NCBI RefSeq assembly: GCF_003096095.1
Contig: NZ_CP015453.1
Span: 2,418,001 to 2,482,000 of the forward strand
Origin: Dietzia psychralcaliphila
GTDB taxonomy: Bacteria; Actinomycetota; Actinomycetes; Mycobacteriales; Mycobacteriaceae
Length of the DNA: 64,000 nucleotides
Reading direction: 5' to 3'
In this document: positions 54,657 through 63,845 of the stretch, in pieces
Position numbering within the stretch: the stretch's first letter is position 1
How the letters are laid out: each line of letters opens with the position of its first letter
The notes under the pieces: generated by a model
What the model was told of the DNA's origin: nothing
Seen by the model: only the letters and a program-made list of their open reading frames with translations
Databases searched by the model: none
Made by a program: the position numbers and the translations under genes

Positions 54657-57029
54657 ATGACCCAGACTCAACCCTCCCAGATGCACCCCGCGGTGGATCT
54701 GATCGACATAGATCTGGGCGTCACGGGCATGACCTGCACTTCGTGCTCGGGGCGGGTCGAGCGCAAGCTCAACAAGCTCGACGGGGTGGACGCCACGGTC
54801 AACTTCGCCACCGAGTCCGCGTCCATCTCCTTCGACCCGAGCAAGGTCGACACGGACGCGCTCATCGAGACCGTGCGCGGTGCGGGATACGACGCGTTCA
54901 CGATGAAGAATGACGACGACCAGGCTGTGGACGCAACTTCCGCAGGTGGCGGCGCCGGTCCCCGAGACCAGATCGAGGAGGCCAGGGAACGCGAGACCGC
55001 AGACCTCAAACACCGTCTGATTGTCTCGGCTGCACTCACGGTCCCGGTGGTCTTGCTGAGCATGATCCCGGCACTGCAGTTCACCAATTGGCAGTGGGCC
55101 GTGCTGACCATGGCCACCCCCATCTTCTTCTGGGGAGGCGCACCCTTCCACAAGGCCACCCTGGCCAACCTGCGGCACGGCTCGTTCACCATGGACACCC
55201 TGGTCTCCATGGGCACGGCGGCCGCCTACCTCTGGTCACTGTGGGCACTGTTCCTCGGCAACGCCGGCATGCCCGGCATGACCATGGAAGTGCATCTGCT
55301 GCCCACAAACTCCACGATGGACGAGATCTATCTGGAGACCGCCGCCGTGGTGATCTCCTTCCTGCTGCTGGGCCGCTGGTTTGAAACCAAGGCCAAGGGG
55401 CAGTCCTCCGCCGCACTCAAGGCGCTCCTCGACATGGGAGCCAAGGACGCCGCCGTCCTCCGCGACGGCGTCGAGGTCCGCATCCCCGTGGGTCAGTTGA
55501 AGGTCGGCGACATCGTCGTGGTGCGCCCGGGCGAAAAGATCGCCACCGACGGTCGCGTCACCGAGGGTTCGTCCGCGATCGACGAGTCCATGCTCACCGG
55601 CGAATCCGTCCCGGTTGAGGTCACGTCCGGCTCCACGGTGACCGGCGCAACCATGAACACCTCGGGAAGACTGCTGATCGAGGTCACCCGCACCGGCGAG
55701 AACACCACACTGTCCCAGATGGCCAAGCTGGTCACCGAGGCGCAGTCCAAGAAGGCCCCGGTCCAACGACTGGTCGACCGCATCTCGCAGGTCTTCGTGC
55801 CCATCGTGATCGTCATCGCGATCATCACCCTGCTCGTGCACTTGTTTGTGGTGGGAGCGGGACTGGCCACCGCGTTCACCGCCGCCGTGGCCGTGCTCAT
55901 CATCGCCTGCCCGTGCGCACTGGGCCTGGCCACTCCCACCGCACTCCTGGTCGGTACCGGCCGCGGCGCCCAGATGGGACTGCTCATCAAGGGGCCCGAG
56001 GTCCTAGAGTCCACCCGGCGCGTCGACACCATCGTCATGGACAAGACCGGCACCGTCACCTCCGGAGTGATGTCCGTCAGCCAGGTCACCACTGCCGCCG
56101 GATTCGACCGGACGGATCTGCTGGTCAAGGCCGCTGCGGTGGAGGCCGCGTCCGAGCACCCGATCGCCCAGGCCATCGCCCGCGAGGGTGCAAAGAGTCT
56201 GGCGGGCGAGGGCCCCGTGGCCGACAGGGAGGCCGGATCCGCCATTCTGCCGGAGGTCACCGGGTTCACCAATACTGCAGGCCGTGGCGTCACGGGCACC
56301 GTCGACGGTGCCGTGGTGACCATTGGTCGCCCTGAGGGCTCCCTGCCGGCGGACCTGCGGACCGCGTTCGACGATGCCCAGAAGCAGGGCGGCACCCCTG
56401 TGGTCGCCCAGATCGACGGCACCGTCGCGGGCGTGATCACCGTCCGCGACACCGTCAAGCCCACCTCCGCCGAGGCGGTAGCCGGACTCAAAGCTCTCGG
56501 ATTGACCCCGTGGCTACTCACCGGCGACAACGCCGGAGCCGCACGTGTCGTGGCCAGCGAGGTCGGCATTGATCCGGCCAACGTGATCGCCGAGGTCATG
56601 CCCCACGACAAGGTCGCCCAGATCGAGAAACTGCAGGCCAAGGGCAAGAACGTCGCCATGGTCGGCGACGGCGTCAACGACGCGGCAGCTCTCGCCCGGG
56701 CCGAGCTCGGACTGGCGATGGGCGCCGGCACGGACGTGGCGATCGAAGCCTCCGACATCACTCTGATGAACGACGACCTGCGATCCGCCGTGGACGCGAT
56801 CAGGCTGTCACGCCGGACCCTGGGCACCATCAAGGGCAACCTATTCTGGGCGTTCGCCTACAACGTCGCACTGATCCCCGTCGCTGCGATCGGACTGCTC
56901 AATCCCATGCTCGCAGGCGTCGCAATGGCGTTCTCGAGTGTGTTCGTGGTGACCAACTCCCTACGCCTGCGCGGGTTCACCTCAAGCCACGCGACCCCCA
57001 ACCACGACCAGACCAGGAGCCAGTCATGA
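54657..57029 (+). CDS. copA: Copper-exporting P1B ATPase CopA (CPC type)
   Basis: A 790-residue P-type ATPase that exports Cu(I). One N-terminal metal domain ([11 protein letters not shown], about residues 23-33), eight membrane helices, the actuator TGES motif, the transport site [11 protein letters not shown] at about 418, the phosphorylation site DKTGT at about 462, the ATP-binding HP (SEHPIAQA), and hinge [10 protein letters not shown]. CopZ is upstream and csoR overlaps the 3' end (ATGA), so copper sensing and efflux are made together. Normal length, no defects. Confidence 0.96.
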   Translation: MTQTQPSQMHPAVDLIDIDLGVTGMTCTSCSGRVERKLNKLDGVDATVNFATESASISFDPSKVDTDALIETVRGAGYDAFTMKNDDDQAVDATSAGGGAGPRDQIEEARERETADLKHRLIVSAALTVPVVLLSMIPALQFTNWQWAVLTMATPIFFWGGAPFHKATLANLRHGSFTMDTLVSMGTAAAYLWSLWALFLGNAGMPGMTMEVHLLPTNSTMDEIYLETAAVVISFLLLGRWFETKAKGQSSAALKALLDMGAKDAAVLRDGVEVRIPVGQLKVGDIVVVRPGEKIATDGRVTEGSSAIDESMLTGESVPVEVTSGSTVTGATMNTSGRLLIEVTRTGENTTLSQMAKLVTEAQSKKAPVQRLVDRISQVFVPIVIVIAIITLLVHLFVVGAGLATAFTAAVAVLIIACPCALGLATPTALLVGTGRGAQMGLLIKGPEVLESTRRVDTIVMDKTGTVTSGVMSVSQVTTAAGFDRTDLLVKAAAVEAASEHPIAQAIAREGAKSLAGEGPVADREAGSAILPEVTGFTNTAGRGVTGTVDGAVVTIGRPEGSLPADLRTAFDDAQKQGGTPVVAQIDGTVAGVITVRDTVKPTSAEAVAGLKALGLTPWLLTGDNAGAARVVASEVGIDPANVIAEVMPHDKVAQIEKLQAKGKNVAMVGDGVNDAAALARAELGLAMGAGTDVAIEASDITLMNDDLRSAVDAIRLSRRTLGTIKGNLFWAFAYNVALIPVAAIGLLNPMLAGVAMAFSSVFVVTNSLRLRGFTSSHATPNHDQTRSQS

Positions 57030-57382
57030 CGGATACCCCGGACCTCGCCATCGACCCTGCAGCCGAGCACGATGCCGAAGCCGCTGGCTGCGAGACCCAC
57101 AGTCACCACGGCTACATGAAGGAAAAGGACCGCTACAAGGCCCGGCTCAAGCGGATCGAGGGCCAGGTGCGGGGCATCCACCGCATGATCGATGAGGAGC
57201 AGTACTGCATCGACATCCTCACCCAGGTCAGCGCCATCAATTCCGCACTGCGCAACGTCGCCCTCGGCCTGCTCGACGACCACATGCGCCACTGCGTCGC
57301 CGACGCAGTGAACGAGTCCGACGAGGCCGCAGAGATCAAATTCAAGGAAGTGGCCGACGCCATCGCCCGCTTCTCCCGCTAA
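57026..57382 (+). CDS. csoR: Copper-sensing repressor CsoR
   Basis: An all-helical repressor of 118 residues that leaves DNA when it binds Cu(I). The three ligands are Cys61, His86 and Cys90 (EEQYCIDIL and DDHMRHC), with the same spacing as Cys36-His61-Cys65 of the Mycobacterium tuberculosis protein. A His-containing N-terminal tail (ETHSHHGY) is additional. The family motif [12 protein letters not shown] is present. Its start overlaps the copA stop. Three CsoR-like palindromes in the window (32121, 54268, 57481) are the obvious targets, giving it a regulon wider than its own operon. Confidence 0.95.
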   Translation: MTDTPDLAIDPAAEHDAEAAGCETHSHHGYMKEKDRYKARLKRIEGQVRGIHRMIDEEQYCIDILTQVSAINSALRNVALGLLDDHMRHCVADAVNESDEAAEIKFKEVADAIARFSR

Positions 57383-57480
57383 GCGGGGGCGGGTAGGTGC
57401 ATGGGAGGCCCCGGCAAGGTCGCGAGCAGGATGCTTCGCGGATGTAGCCGAGCCCCGAAATTCGGTGAACACGCCTCACC

Positions 57481-57504
57481 AATATACCCCGTTGGGGTAT
57501 AGTT
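57481..57504. promoter_or_regulatory. CsoR-like operator downstream of csoR
   Basis: AATATACCCC-GTT-GGGGTATAGTT, a nearly perfect palindrome and the best of the three sites. It is followed 50 bases later by a ribosome binding site and a truncated frame. Confidence 0.78.
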
Positions 57505-57862
57505 TGCGGGTGGGAAAGCCAATGAACTCGCACGGCAGAAACCAGGAGAGAACATGACATCTGATCGAATTCAGGATCCGGTCGACGCCGCCGGTTAGCT
57601 CGACGAACTCGCGGGCCCTATCCCGGGCTGGCAACCCGGTTGTTCCAATCGTCCCAGGCCATCACCGCAGGTCGTCACCGAAAAAGCCTTCGGGTTCGAG
57701 CAATGTGGCTACGGAGTCGGGCCAAAGGCAGCTCACCCTGGCCCACGCCCTTGGGCGCCCGAAAGACCAGCAGCGGCGGAGGGTGCTTCCATCGTTCCGA
57801 GCGCCCTAGAAGGGAGCCGCCATCATCGTGGCGCCAGCCCGAACCACTCCCCTGACGAACAT

Positions 57863-57893
57863 CTTGAGCAAACCTTCACACAATCTTCACCAC
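57863..57893 (+). promoter_or_regulatory. CopR-like repeat before the Cys-rich gene and copB
   Basis: TTGAGCAAACC, TTCACACAATC and TTCACCACAAT follow one another at 57864-57896, three 11-bp units. The central AAACCTTCA-CA-CAATCTTCA matches, as I recall it, the TGAAGATTT direct repeat (reverse strand) of Corynebacterium CopR better than the other boxes do. Confidence 0.65.
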
Positions 57894-58097
57894 AATCCGC
57901 TGGCTCACCCACGATCCTGACTGTCGGCCGGACCCCAGAACGCCAGGACGTGCGTCATCACCGACGGGAACGGCGATCCTGGGATGGGCGGTGTCACGAA
58001 CGTGGTCGGCCGAGCACAGATGTCAGCACGATTCGATACCCTGCGGCGGTATCGGCTCGTGGCCCGGAGCAACTGCTACTTGGCCCCACGGGAAGAG

Positions 58098-58268
58098 ATG
58101 TCCATGACCCCTAGAACACATCATGCGCTAGGGCTCACCGCTGTCAGGGAATCATGTTCTTGCTGTTTCACTCCCTCGAAACTCCTGCATATCGAAGCTG
58201 CCGGACGCATGCCGCTCGAAGATCACGCCAACCAGGTGGCAATGGACAAGACGGAAGGGACCAAATGA
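58098..58268 (+). CDS. Small Cys-rich protein coupled to copB
   Basis: A 56-residue frame starting at ATG 58098 or 58104 (GGGAAGAG just upstream). It contains a CSCC cluster (RESCSCCFTPSK, about residues 17-28) and two His early on (THHA). The stop overlaps the copB start (AAATGA). I know no family for it; the Cys cluster and position suggest a copper-binding peptide in the manner of MymT or small metallochaperones. Confidence is modest because the frame is short. Confidence 0.45.
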   Translation: MSMTPRTHHALGLTAVRESCSCCFTPSKLLHIEAAGRMPLEDHANQVAMDKTEGTK

Positions 58269-60439
58269 ATCAGTCGCACGATCATCATGACCACGCCCAC
58301 AGTCATGGATCCGGCGGAGCCGCGGCCGGGCACCTCAACGAGCGAGACACGGCGGTAGCTGAGCACCATCACCCGGACGGGCCCCAGGAGACGACGGGCC
58401 ACGCCCATGCGGGGCAGCATCACGCTGGCCATGAAGACCATGGCGGTCATGCCGGGCACGGAGACCATGTCGGGCAGTTCCGACGTTTGTTCTGGATCAT
58501 GCTCGTCTTGGCGGTGCCGGTGGTCGGCTTCAACGAGATGTTCGCCGACCTCATCGGTTACCAGCTGCCCGACGCCGGATGGGTGTGGTGGGTCTCCCCC
58601 GCCCTGGGCACAGTGATTTATCTCTGGGGTGGTCGGCCGTTCCTTACTGGCGCGGTGTCTGAGGTTCGCGCTCGGCAGCCCGGCATGATGCTGCTCATCG
58701 GCTTGGCGATCACCGTGGCGTTCATCGCCTCCTGGGGCGCAAGCCTGAGCTTGTTGGATCATGAGCTGAACTTCTGGTGGGAACTGGCGCTGCTGGTGGT
58801 CATCATGCTGCTGGGCCACTGGATTGAGATGCGTTCTCTGGCGCACACCACCTCTGCACTCGATTCTCTGGCGGCGCTGCTGCCTGATGAGGCCGAGAAG
58901 GTCGACGGCGACGACGTGGTCACCGTCGCACCGGCCGATCTGCTGGTCGGCGACGTCGTAATTGTCCGCCCCGGTGCTTCTGTGCCCGCCGACGGCAGGA
59001 TCATCGACGGCTCGGCCAGCATGGACGAGTCCATGGTGACCGGCGAATCCAAGGCGGTCCGGCGTGAGATCGGCGAGCAGGTGGTCGCCGGCACGGTGGC
59101 CACCGACTCCGGCTTACGCGTCGAGGTCTCCGCAATCGGTGACGACACTGCCCTGGCCGGAATTCAGAAGCTGGTGGCCGACGCGCAGGCATCCTCCTCG
59201 CGGGCCCAGCGCATCGCTGACACCGCGGCCGGCTGGTTGTTCTGGTTCGCCCTCGCATCGGCCGTGATCACCGCTGTCATCTGGAGTGTTCTGGGGATGC
59301 CGGATGCGGGGGTGGTGCGCACGATCACCGTGCTGGTGATCGCCTGCCCGCACGCGCTGGGTTTGGCGATTCCGTTGGTGGTCTCGATCGCTACCGAACG
59401 CGCCGCCCGCGGCGGGGTGCTGATCAAGGACCGCCTCGCGTTGGAATCGATGCGCACCGTCGACGCCGTCCTGTTCGACAAGACCGGCACCCTGACCAAG
59501 GGCGAACCCACCGTCACCGGAATCGAACCGATCGAGGGACACACCCAAGACGAGGTACTCGCCCTCGCCGCGGCGGCCGAGAGCGACAGCGAGCACCCGC
59601 TGGCCAGAGCAGTGGTCGGGGCCGCACAGACCCGCGACCTGACCGTGTCGAAGGCGACCGACTTCTCCTCCTCGCCAGCTGTGGGCGTGAAGGCCACGGT
59701 GGAGGGCACCGTGGTCGAGGTCGGCGGCCCCTATCTCCTCGACCAGCACGATCGCGACGAACTCCCCGTCGCCGATCAGTGGCGTACCGAGGGCGCGATC
59801 ATCCTGCACGTCCTCGCCGAGGGCCGGGTGATCGGCGCGCTGCGGTTGGCCGATGAGATCCGGCCCGAGTCCCGTGACGCCGTCGACGCGCTCCATGCTG
59901 CCGGTGCGCAGGTCGTCATGATCACCGGCGATGCTCAGGCCGTCGCTGACACCGTCGCCGCCGAGCTCGGCATCGACCGGGTCTTCGCCGGGGTCCGGCC
60001 AGAAGACAAGGCCGCCAAAGTCGCCCAACTCCAGCACGAGGGCCGCAAGGTCGCCATGGTCGGCGACGGGGTCAACGACGCGCCCGCACTGGCCCAAGCC
60101 GATGTGGGCATCGCCATCGGCGCCGGGACCGACGTGGCGATCGGCTCCGCCGGCGTCATCCTGGCCTCATCGGATCCCCGCTCGGTGCTCTCGGTCATCG
60201 AACTCTCCCGGGCGAGCTACCGCAAGATGAAGCAGAACCTGTGGTGGGCCGCCGGCTACAACCTCGCCGCCGTGCCCCTGGCCGCAGGTGTCCTGGCCCC
60301 GATCGGATTCGTACTGCCCATGGGCGTCGGCGCCATCCTCATGTCCGCCTCCACCGTCGTCGTTGCTCTCAACGCTCAGCTGCTGCGCCGTCTCGACCTC
60401 CGCCCGGACACCGTCACCACAGCGATGCAACGAGGATGA
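58265..60439 (+). CDS. copB: Copper P1B-type ATPase CopB (CPH type)
   Basis: A 724-residue P-type ATPase. The N-terminal 70 or so residues are extremely His-rich (HDHHDHAHSHGSG, HHAGHEDHGGHAGHG), with no Cys-based metal domain. The transport site is ACPHALGLAIP at about 360 (CPH, typical of the Cu(II)/Cu(I) P1B-3 group, versus CPC in CopA), and the catalytic DKTGT is at about 405, with TGES, SEHPLARA and GDGVNDAPAL also present. ATG 58265 has GGAAGGGA upstream. A repeat box at 57863 and a small Cys-rich frame precede it, so it is probably controlled by the two-component system, not by CsoR alone. Confidence 0.95.
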   Translation: MNQSHDHHDHAHSHGSGGAAAGHLNERDTAVAEHHHPDGPQETTGHAHAGQHHAGHEDHGGHAGHGDHVGQFRRLFWIMLVLAVPVVGFNEMFADLIGYQLPDAGWVWWVSPALGTVIYLWGGRPFLTGAVSEVRARQPGMMLLIGLAITVAFIASWGASLSLLDHELNFWWELALLVVIMLLGHWIEMRSLAHTTSALDSLAALLPDEAEKVDGDDVVTVAPADLLVGDVVIVRPGASVPADGRIIDGSASMDESMVTGESKAVRREIGEQVVAGTVATDSGLRVEVSAIGDDTALAGIQKLVADAQASSSRAQRIADTAAGWLFWFALASAVITAVIWSVLGMPDAGVVRTITVLVIACPHALGLAIPLVVSIATERAARGGVLIKDRLALESMRTVDAVLFDKTGTLTKGEPTVTGIEPIEGHTQDEVLALAAAAESDSEHPLARAVVGAAQTRDLTVSKATDFSSSPAVGVKATVEGTVVEVGGPYLLDQHDRDELPVADQWRTEGAIILHVLAEGRVIGALRLADEIRPESRDAVDALHAAGAQVVMITGDAQAVADTVAAELGIDRVFAGVRPEDKAAKVAQLQHEGRKVAMVGDGVNDAPALAQADVGIAIGAGTDVAIGSAGVILASSDPRSVLSVIELSRASYRKMKQNLWWAAGYNLAAVPLAAGVLAPIGFVLPMGVGAILMSASTVVVALNAQLLRRLDLRPDTVTTAMQRG

Positions 60440-60555
60440 ATCCGATGAACACCACCCACTCCACTCGGAGACGAGCCGCGATCGCGCTCGTTGCCGCCGC
60501 TGCCCTGACCCACGAGGGCGAAGATGCCGGCTCCGATCTCCACGGGCGACGATGA
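60436..60555 (+). pseudogene. Remnant of a small exported-protein gene
   Basis: ATG 60436 overlaps the copB stop (ATGA) and starts a signal-like peptide (TRRRAAIALVAAAAL). After about 23 codons the DNA switches to an inverted copy of part of the permease gene downstream, and the frame ends after 39 codons. This looks like a lipoprotein or secreted-protein gene cut by a rearrangement. Confidence 0.5.
60504..60538. repeat. 35-bp inverted copy of the permease gene start
   Basis: The stretch from CCTGACCCAC to GGCTCCGATC is the reverse complement, with two mismatches, of 60731-60765, which codes IGAGIFALVGQ in the permease. The spacing is about 190 bases. It is either a local duplication or the remains of a second, inverted permease. 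Confidence 0.7.
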
Positions 60556-60656
60556 CCTCACCTGCCTGACCACTATGCAACTCGCCTGACATCCCCACTC
60601 GCGCCGATATCGCCACCGACGCGGCCACCCACCGGCAGGAAGGTAGTGCGGTCAGC

Positions 60657-61958
60657 ATGGACCACAGCACACAGTCCCAAGACAAGCTCACTCTCACCGG
60701 ATCCGTCGCGCTGGGAACCGGGGTAATGATCGGAGCCGGCATCTTCGCCCTGGTGGGCCAGGTCGCGGAATTGGCCGGCGGCTGGGTGCCGTGGGCGTTC
60801 CTCGCCGGCGCGGTGGTGGTGGCGTTCAGTTCCTACTCCTACATCCGGTACTCGGCCATCAACCCGTCCTCGGGCGGGATCGCGATGCTGCTCAAAGCCG
60901 CCTACGGGCCCGGGGTGGCGGCCGGCACGTTCTCCCTGTTCATGTACGTGTCGATGATCCTCGCCGAGTCCCTGCTGGGGCGGACCTTCGGCACCTACGT
61001 GCTGCGGCCGTTCGGCATGCAGGACTCCTCCCTGTGGGTGCCGGTGCTGGCAGTGTTCGCCATCGCCGCCGCCGCGCTGGTCAACCTGGTGGGCAACCAG
61101 TGGGTCGAGCGGTCAGCCACCGCTACCGCGGCGCTCAAGATCGTGGGCATCGCTGTGCTGGCGATCGCCGGCATCCTGGCCGCGGGCGTGTCCTCGCTGG
61201 GCCGACTGTTCACCGTCGCCGAACGCACCCCACCGGAGCACGGCTGGATGGGCTTTCTGGCCGGGGTGACCCTGTGCATCCTGGCCTACAAGGGCTTCAC
61301 CACGATCACCAACCAGGGCGCGGACCTACGGGACCCGGAGCGCAACATCGGCCGCTCCATCATGATCTCCATCGCCCTGTGCACCGTCCTCTACCTGTTG
61401 ATCACCGTCGCAGTAACCGCCAGCCTGACCGTTCCGCAGATCATCGGGGCCCGCGACTACGCCCTCGCCGAGGCTGCCAAGCCGATGTTCGGATCCTGGG
61501 GCGTCACGCTGACCGTGATCATCGCGGTGGTGGCGACGCTGTCAGGACTCATCGCGAGCTTGTTCTCTGTCTCCAAGCTCTACGACATGCTCCGCGACAT
61601 GGGCCAGGTGCCGGGACTACCCGGGGCCGGCGGACACCAGTCGCTCTACATCACAGCCGGCCTGGCGATCCTCATGGCAGCCTTCTTCGACCTGTCACAG
61701 ATCGCCTCCCTGGGGGCGATCTTGTACCTGGCAATGGACATCGCCATCCACTACGGGATCATCCGACGCCTCAAGGACGACGTCAATGCCAAGGCGTGGA
61801 GCCCGTGGGTCGCGATCGTCCTCGACGTCGCAGTGCTCGTGCCCTTCCTCCTGCTCAAGGCGCAATCAGACCCGCTCACGCTGGGCATCACCGCCATCGT
61901 GGCCCTAGTCATCATCGCAGCGCAGTGGCTCACCGTGCGTCACCGCTCGGAACAATGA
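60657..61958 (+). CDS. APC-family amino acid or amine permease
   Basis: A 433-residue transporter with about twelve membrane helices. The helix 1 signature GTGVMIGAGIFALVG is that of the APC superfamily, and NPSSGGIAMLLKAAYGPG follows. The helix 6 region reads LAYKGFTTITNQGADLRDPERNI. The substrate cannot be told. It lies between copB and the Csp gene, in the same direction, possibly a passenger of the region. ATG 60657 with AGGAAGG upstream. Confidence 0.9.
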   Translation: MDHSTQSQDKLTLTGSVALGTGVMIGAGIFALVGQVAELAGGWVPWAFLAGAVVVAFSSYSYIRYSAINPSSGGIAMLLKAAYGPGVAAGTFSLFMYVSMILAESLLGRTFGTYVLRPFGMQDSSLWVPVLAVFAIAAAALVNLVGNQWVERSATATAALKIVGIAVLAIAGILAAGVSSLGRLFTVAERTPPEHGWMGFLAGVTLCILAYKGFTTITNQGADLRDPERNIGRSIMISIALCTVLYLLITVAVTASLTVPQIIGARDYALAEAAKPMFGSWGVTLTVIIAVVATLSGLIASLFSVSKLYDMLRDMGQVPGLPGAGGHQSLYITAGLAILMAAFFDLSQIASLGAILYLAMDIAIHYGIIRRLKDDVNAKAWSPWVAIVLDVAVLVPFLLLKAQSDPLTLGITAIVALVIIAAQWLTVRHRSEQ

Positions 61959-62120
61959 TCCGCCCCCTGCCAAAAGCAGCTAAAACGGGTACTGGACGCT
62001 TGCTATTACAAAGATTCTGCGAAGGTCGGCCCGAGGGACTGTAGCCAGCACTGCGCATCAGTAGCGTCGGCGTCAGCTGGGCGCCTCCAGCGACGACTCG
62101 GAGAAGAAGGGAGCACATCG

Positions 62121-62528
62121 ATGTCTCACATCACTTCAATGATCGAAACCCACCCCAACGACGCTTCCGGCATAGACGTGCAGAAGCTTGCCGACTGCAT
62201 CGCCGCGTGTCTCGAATGCGCACAGACTTGCACCTCGTGCGCTGACGCCTGCCTGGCCGAAGAGATGGTCGCAGACCTACGGAACTGCAGTCGCCTCAAC
62301 CTTGACTGCGCCGATCTCTGCGCAACCACTGGCAAAATCCTCAGCCGTCGCACCGGGCAGAACCTCGCCACGGTCAAAACCACGCTCGAGGCATGCCGGA
62401 CAGCATGCGCAGAATGTGCCACCGAGTGTAAGAAGCACGAGGACATGCACGAGCATTGTCGCGTCTGCGCCGAAGCCTGCCGCAAATGCGAACAGGCCTG
62501 CACCGAACTCCTGTCCGCGATCAGCTAA
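62121..62528 (+). CDS. Four-helix-bundle copper storage-like protein (Csp/DUF326)
   Basis: A 135-residue, Cys-rich helical protein with 17 or so Cys in C-x3-C / C-x2-C steps along the helices (CIAACLECAQTCTSCADAC, CRTACAECATECKK, CRVCAEACRKCEQAC). This is the pattern of the copper storage proteins, whose bundle holds many Cu(I) inside. No signal peptide is seen, so it is a cytosolic form. ATG 62121 follows GAAGGGAG. It is the last copper gene of the region and converges with the CHAT gene. Confidence 0.92.
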   Translation: MSHITSMIETHPNDASGIDVQKLADCIAACLECAQTCTSCADACLAEEMVADLRNCSRLNLDCADLCATTGKILSRRTGQNLATVKTTLEACRTACAECATECKKHEDMHEHCRVCAEACRKCEQACTELLSAIS

Positions 62529-62537
62529 CGATCAATG

Positions 62538-62575
62538 CCCGGCCTGGTCGGTCGTACGACAATCGACCAGGCTGG
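62538..62575. terminator. Bidirectional hairpin between the Csp and CHAT genes
   Basis: GCCTGGTCG/CGACCAGGC, a 9-bp stem (62542-62550 with 62564-62572) extended by GGG/CCC pairs, 14 bases after the Csp stop. Suits both converging genes. Confidence 0.55.
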
Positions 62576-62698
62576 GTCACCCGCCGATATCCAAACGTTA
62601 CGTAAAGTCGAAGCAGGGGCCGTATGCACAGTTCAACGATATGAACCGCCCAGCCCTAAGCCACAGCTAGCAGACTCCCCGCAAGGAAAACCGCATCG

Positions 62699-63763
62699 CT
62701 ATTCAGTCGGTTTGACGAGAACGACCTGGGATGGATCTATGCCATCCGCGGAAGCCAAGGTAGGGAGTTCGTACCCCTCGAGACCGTCAAGCTCAAGACT
62801 CGCCCGAGCTGCTCGATGCGAAGAATGAACTGACTGGCCATTGGCGATGGCAGCATAGAACTGTGCGGCGTAGTTGATGGCATCGGTGTCGGCAATGCTG
62901 TCCGCCATCCCAATGGCGAGGGGGACGATCTTCTCCTCAACCAGGTTGTTAGCCTGCGGAGCCGAGTTGCACGAGTTCAAGAGAACGAGCAGGGGTGGAC
63001 TGTCAGTGGCTTGCACGGCTCGGGCGAATGCCTGTGCAGTCACTATCACGCCGTCGTGCTGCTCATCTCGGTCTCTCTCGAAGACGATGAGAGCACTGCT
63101 GCTGTGACCTGAGAAGTGAACGACGTGGGGACGGAACTTAGTGATCCCGTCCATCAAGTCCGCCGTAGTAGCGGCGGGCCGCGCGTCGAACTGAATCTGA
63201 TCACGGTGAAGCGCAGCTTCAACCGCAGTTCGAATCCGTTTCTGCTCTCGGCCGATCCTCAGGTCCCCCTCGGAAGCGGCGCCCAGCAGCAATATTCTGA
63301 GCACTTCCGCTTTGGGCGATGGTACCGAGCGCATTACCTCGTTCACCGCATCTTCTGCTTGCCTGAGCCGCGAGTTGAACGCCTGCCTTTCGCCAGCAGC
63401 CCTACGCGCAGCCTCTTCCTCTGCCTTCTTGCGCTTACGCTCCGCCGCCTCAAGCTCTGACTTTTGTGCTCGCTCCAATTTCGCCTGGAGATCCAGCTCC
63501 TGTTTTGAGTAGCTGTCCACTCTCTTCTGCCACTGTGCGGCGTCTTTACCTGCCGTTTCCGCCTCTTTATCCTTACGCTCCGCCTCCCTGAGCTTACTCT
63601 TCATGGTGGTCGAGCTCTTGGTGGCCGCCGCTGCACCGCGGGCCTTGGCAGCCGCTGCCCTGGCGGTCGATTCCTTAGTCCTGCAGTTCCCCACCTTGGA
63701 TTCTGCGTCTCGTCGCTGCTTGCGCTTTTGTTCCAGCTGCCTGCGGTACATGCTCGAACTCAT
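62699..63763 (-). CDS. CHAT-domain (caspase-like) protease with coiled-coil N-terminus
   Basis: A 354-residue protein. Residues about 1-150 are a highly charged, Ala/Lys/Glu-rich coiled coil. Residues about 155-350 fit a caspase-HetF-associated (CHAT) domain: LRILLLGAASEG, the catalytic His in VVHFSGHSSSALIVF at about 222, and the catalytic Cys in LLVLLNSCNSAPQ at about 260. Such proteases act in bacterial abortive-infection and CRISPR-associated systems, cleaving partners on a trigger. ATG 63763 has AGGAGG 7 bases upstream. No obvious partner gene lies inside the window; it may be to the right. Confidence 0.8.
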   Translation of the reverse strand: MSSSMYRRQLEQKRKQRRDAESKVGNCRTKESTARAAAAKARGAAAATKSSTTMKSKLREAERKDKEAETAGKDAAQWQKRVDSYSKQELDLQAKLERAQKSELEAAERKRKKAEEEAARRAAGERQAFNSRLRQAEDAVNEVMRSVPSPKAEVLRILLLGAASEGDLRIGREQKRIRTAVEAALHRDQIQFDARPAATTADLMDGITKFRPHVVHFSGHSSSALIVFERDRDEQHDGVIVTAQAFARAVQATDSPPLLVLLNSCNSAPQANNLVEEKIVPLAIGMADSIADTDAINYAAQFYAAIANGQSVHSSHRAARASLELDGLEGYELPTLASADGIDPSQVVLVKPTE

Positions 63764-63845
63764 CTGGTCCCTCCTGGTCGGAGATTGGGTTCTCGCAAGC
63801 TACAGCAGGGGTCCGACACTCGAGCACCACAGCGCGAACCGCCCT

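Larger units (their letters stand above)
57383..58097. other. Regulatory gap before the second copper ATPase
   Basis: About 700 bases without a full gene. It contains the CsoR-like palindrome at 57481-57504, a 14-codon frame with an AGGAGAG site at 57554-57598 that ends early, and the tandem repeat box at 57863-57893. After the short frame the text still reads like coding DNA for about 200 bases in another frame, so a decayed small gene is possible. Confidence 0.5.

Noticed and set aside
57560-57590. GAATTC, GGATCC and GTCGAC within about 20 bases, resembling a cloning polylinker
   Set aside because: No vector backbone or further sites surround it, and the three motifs are part of a short frame with a natural ribosome binding site behind a CsoR-like operator. 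Chance is more likely.
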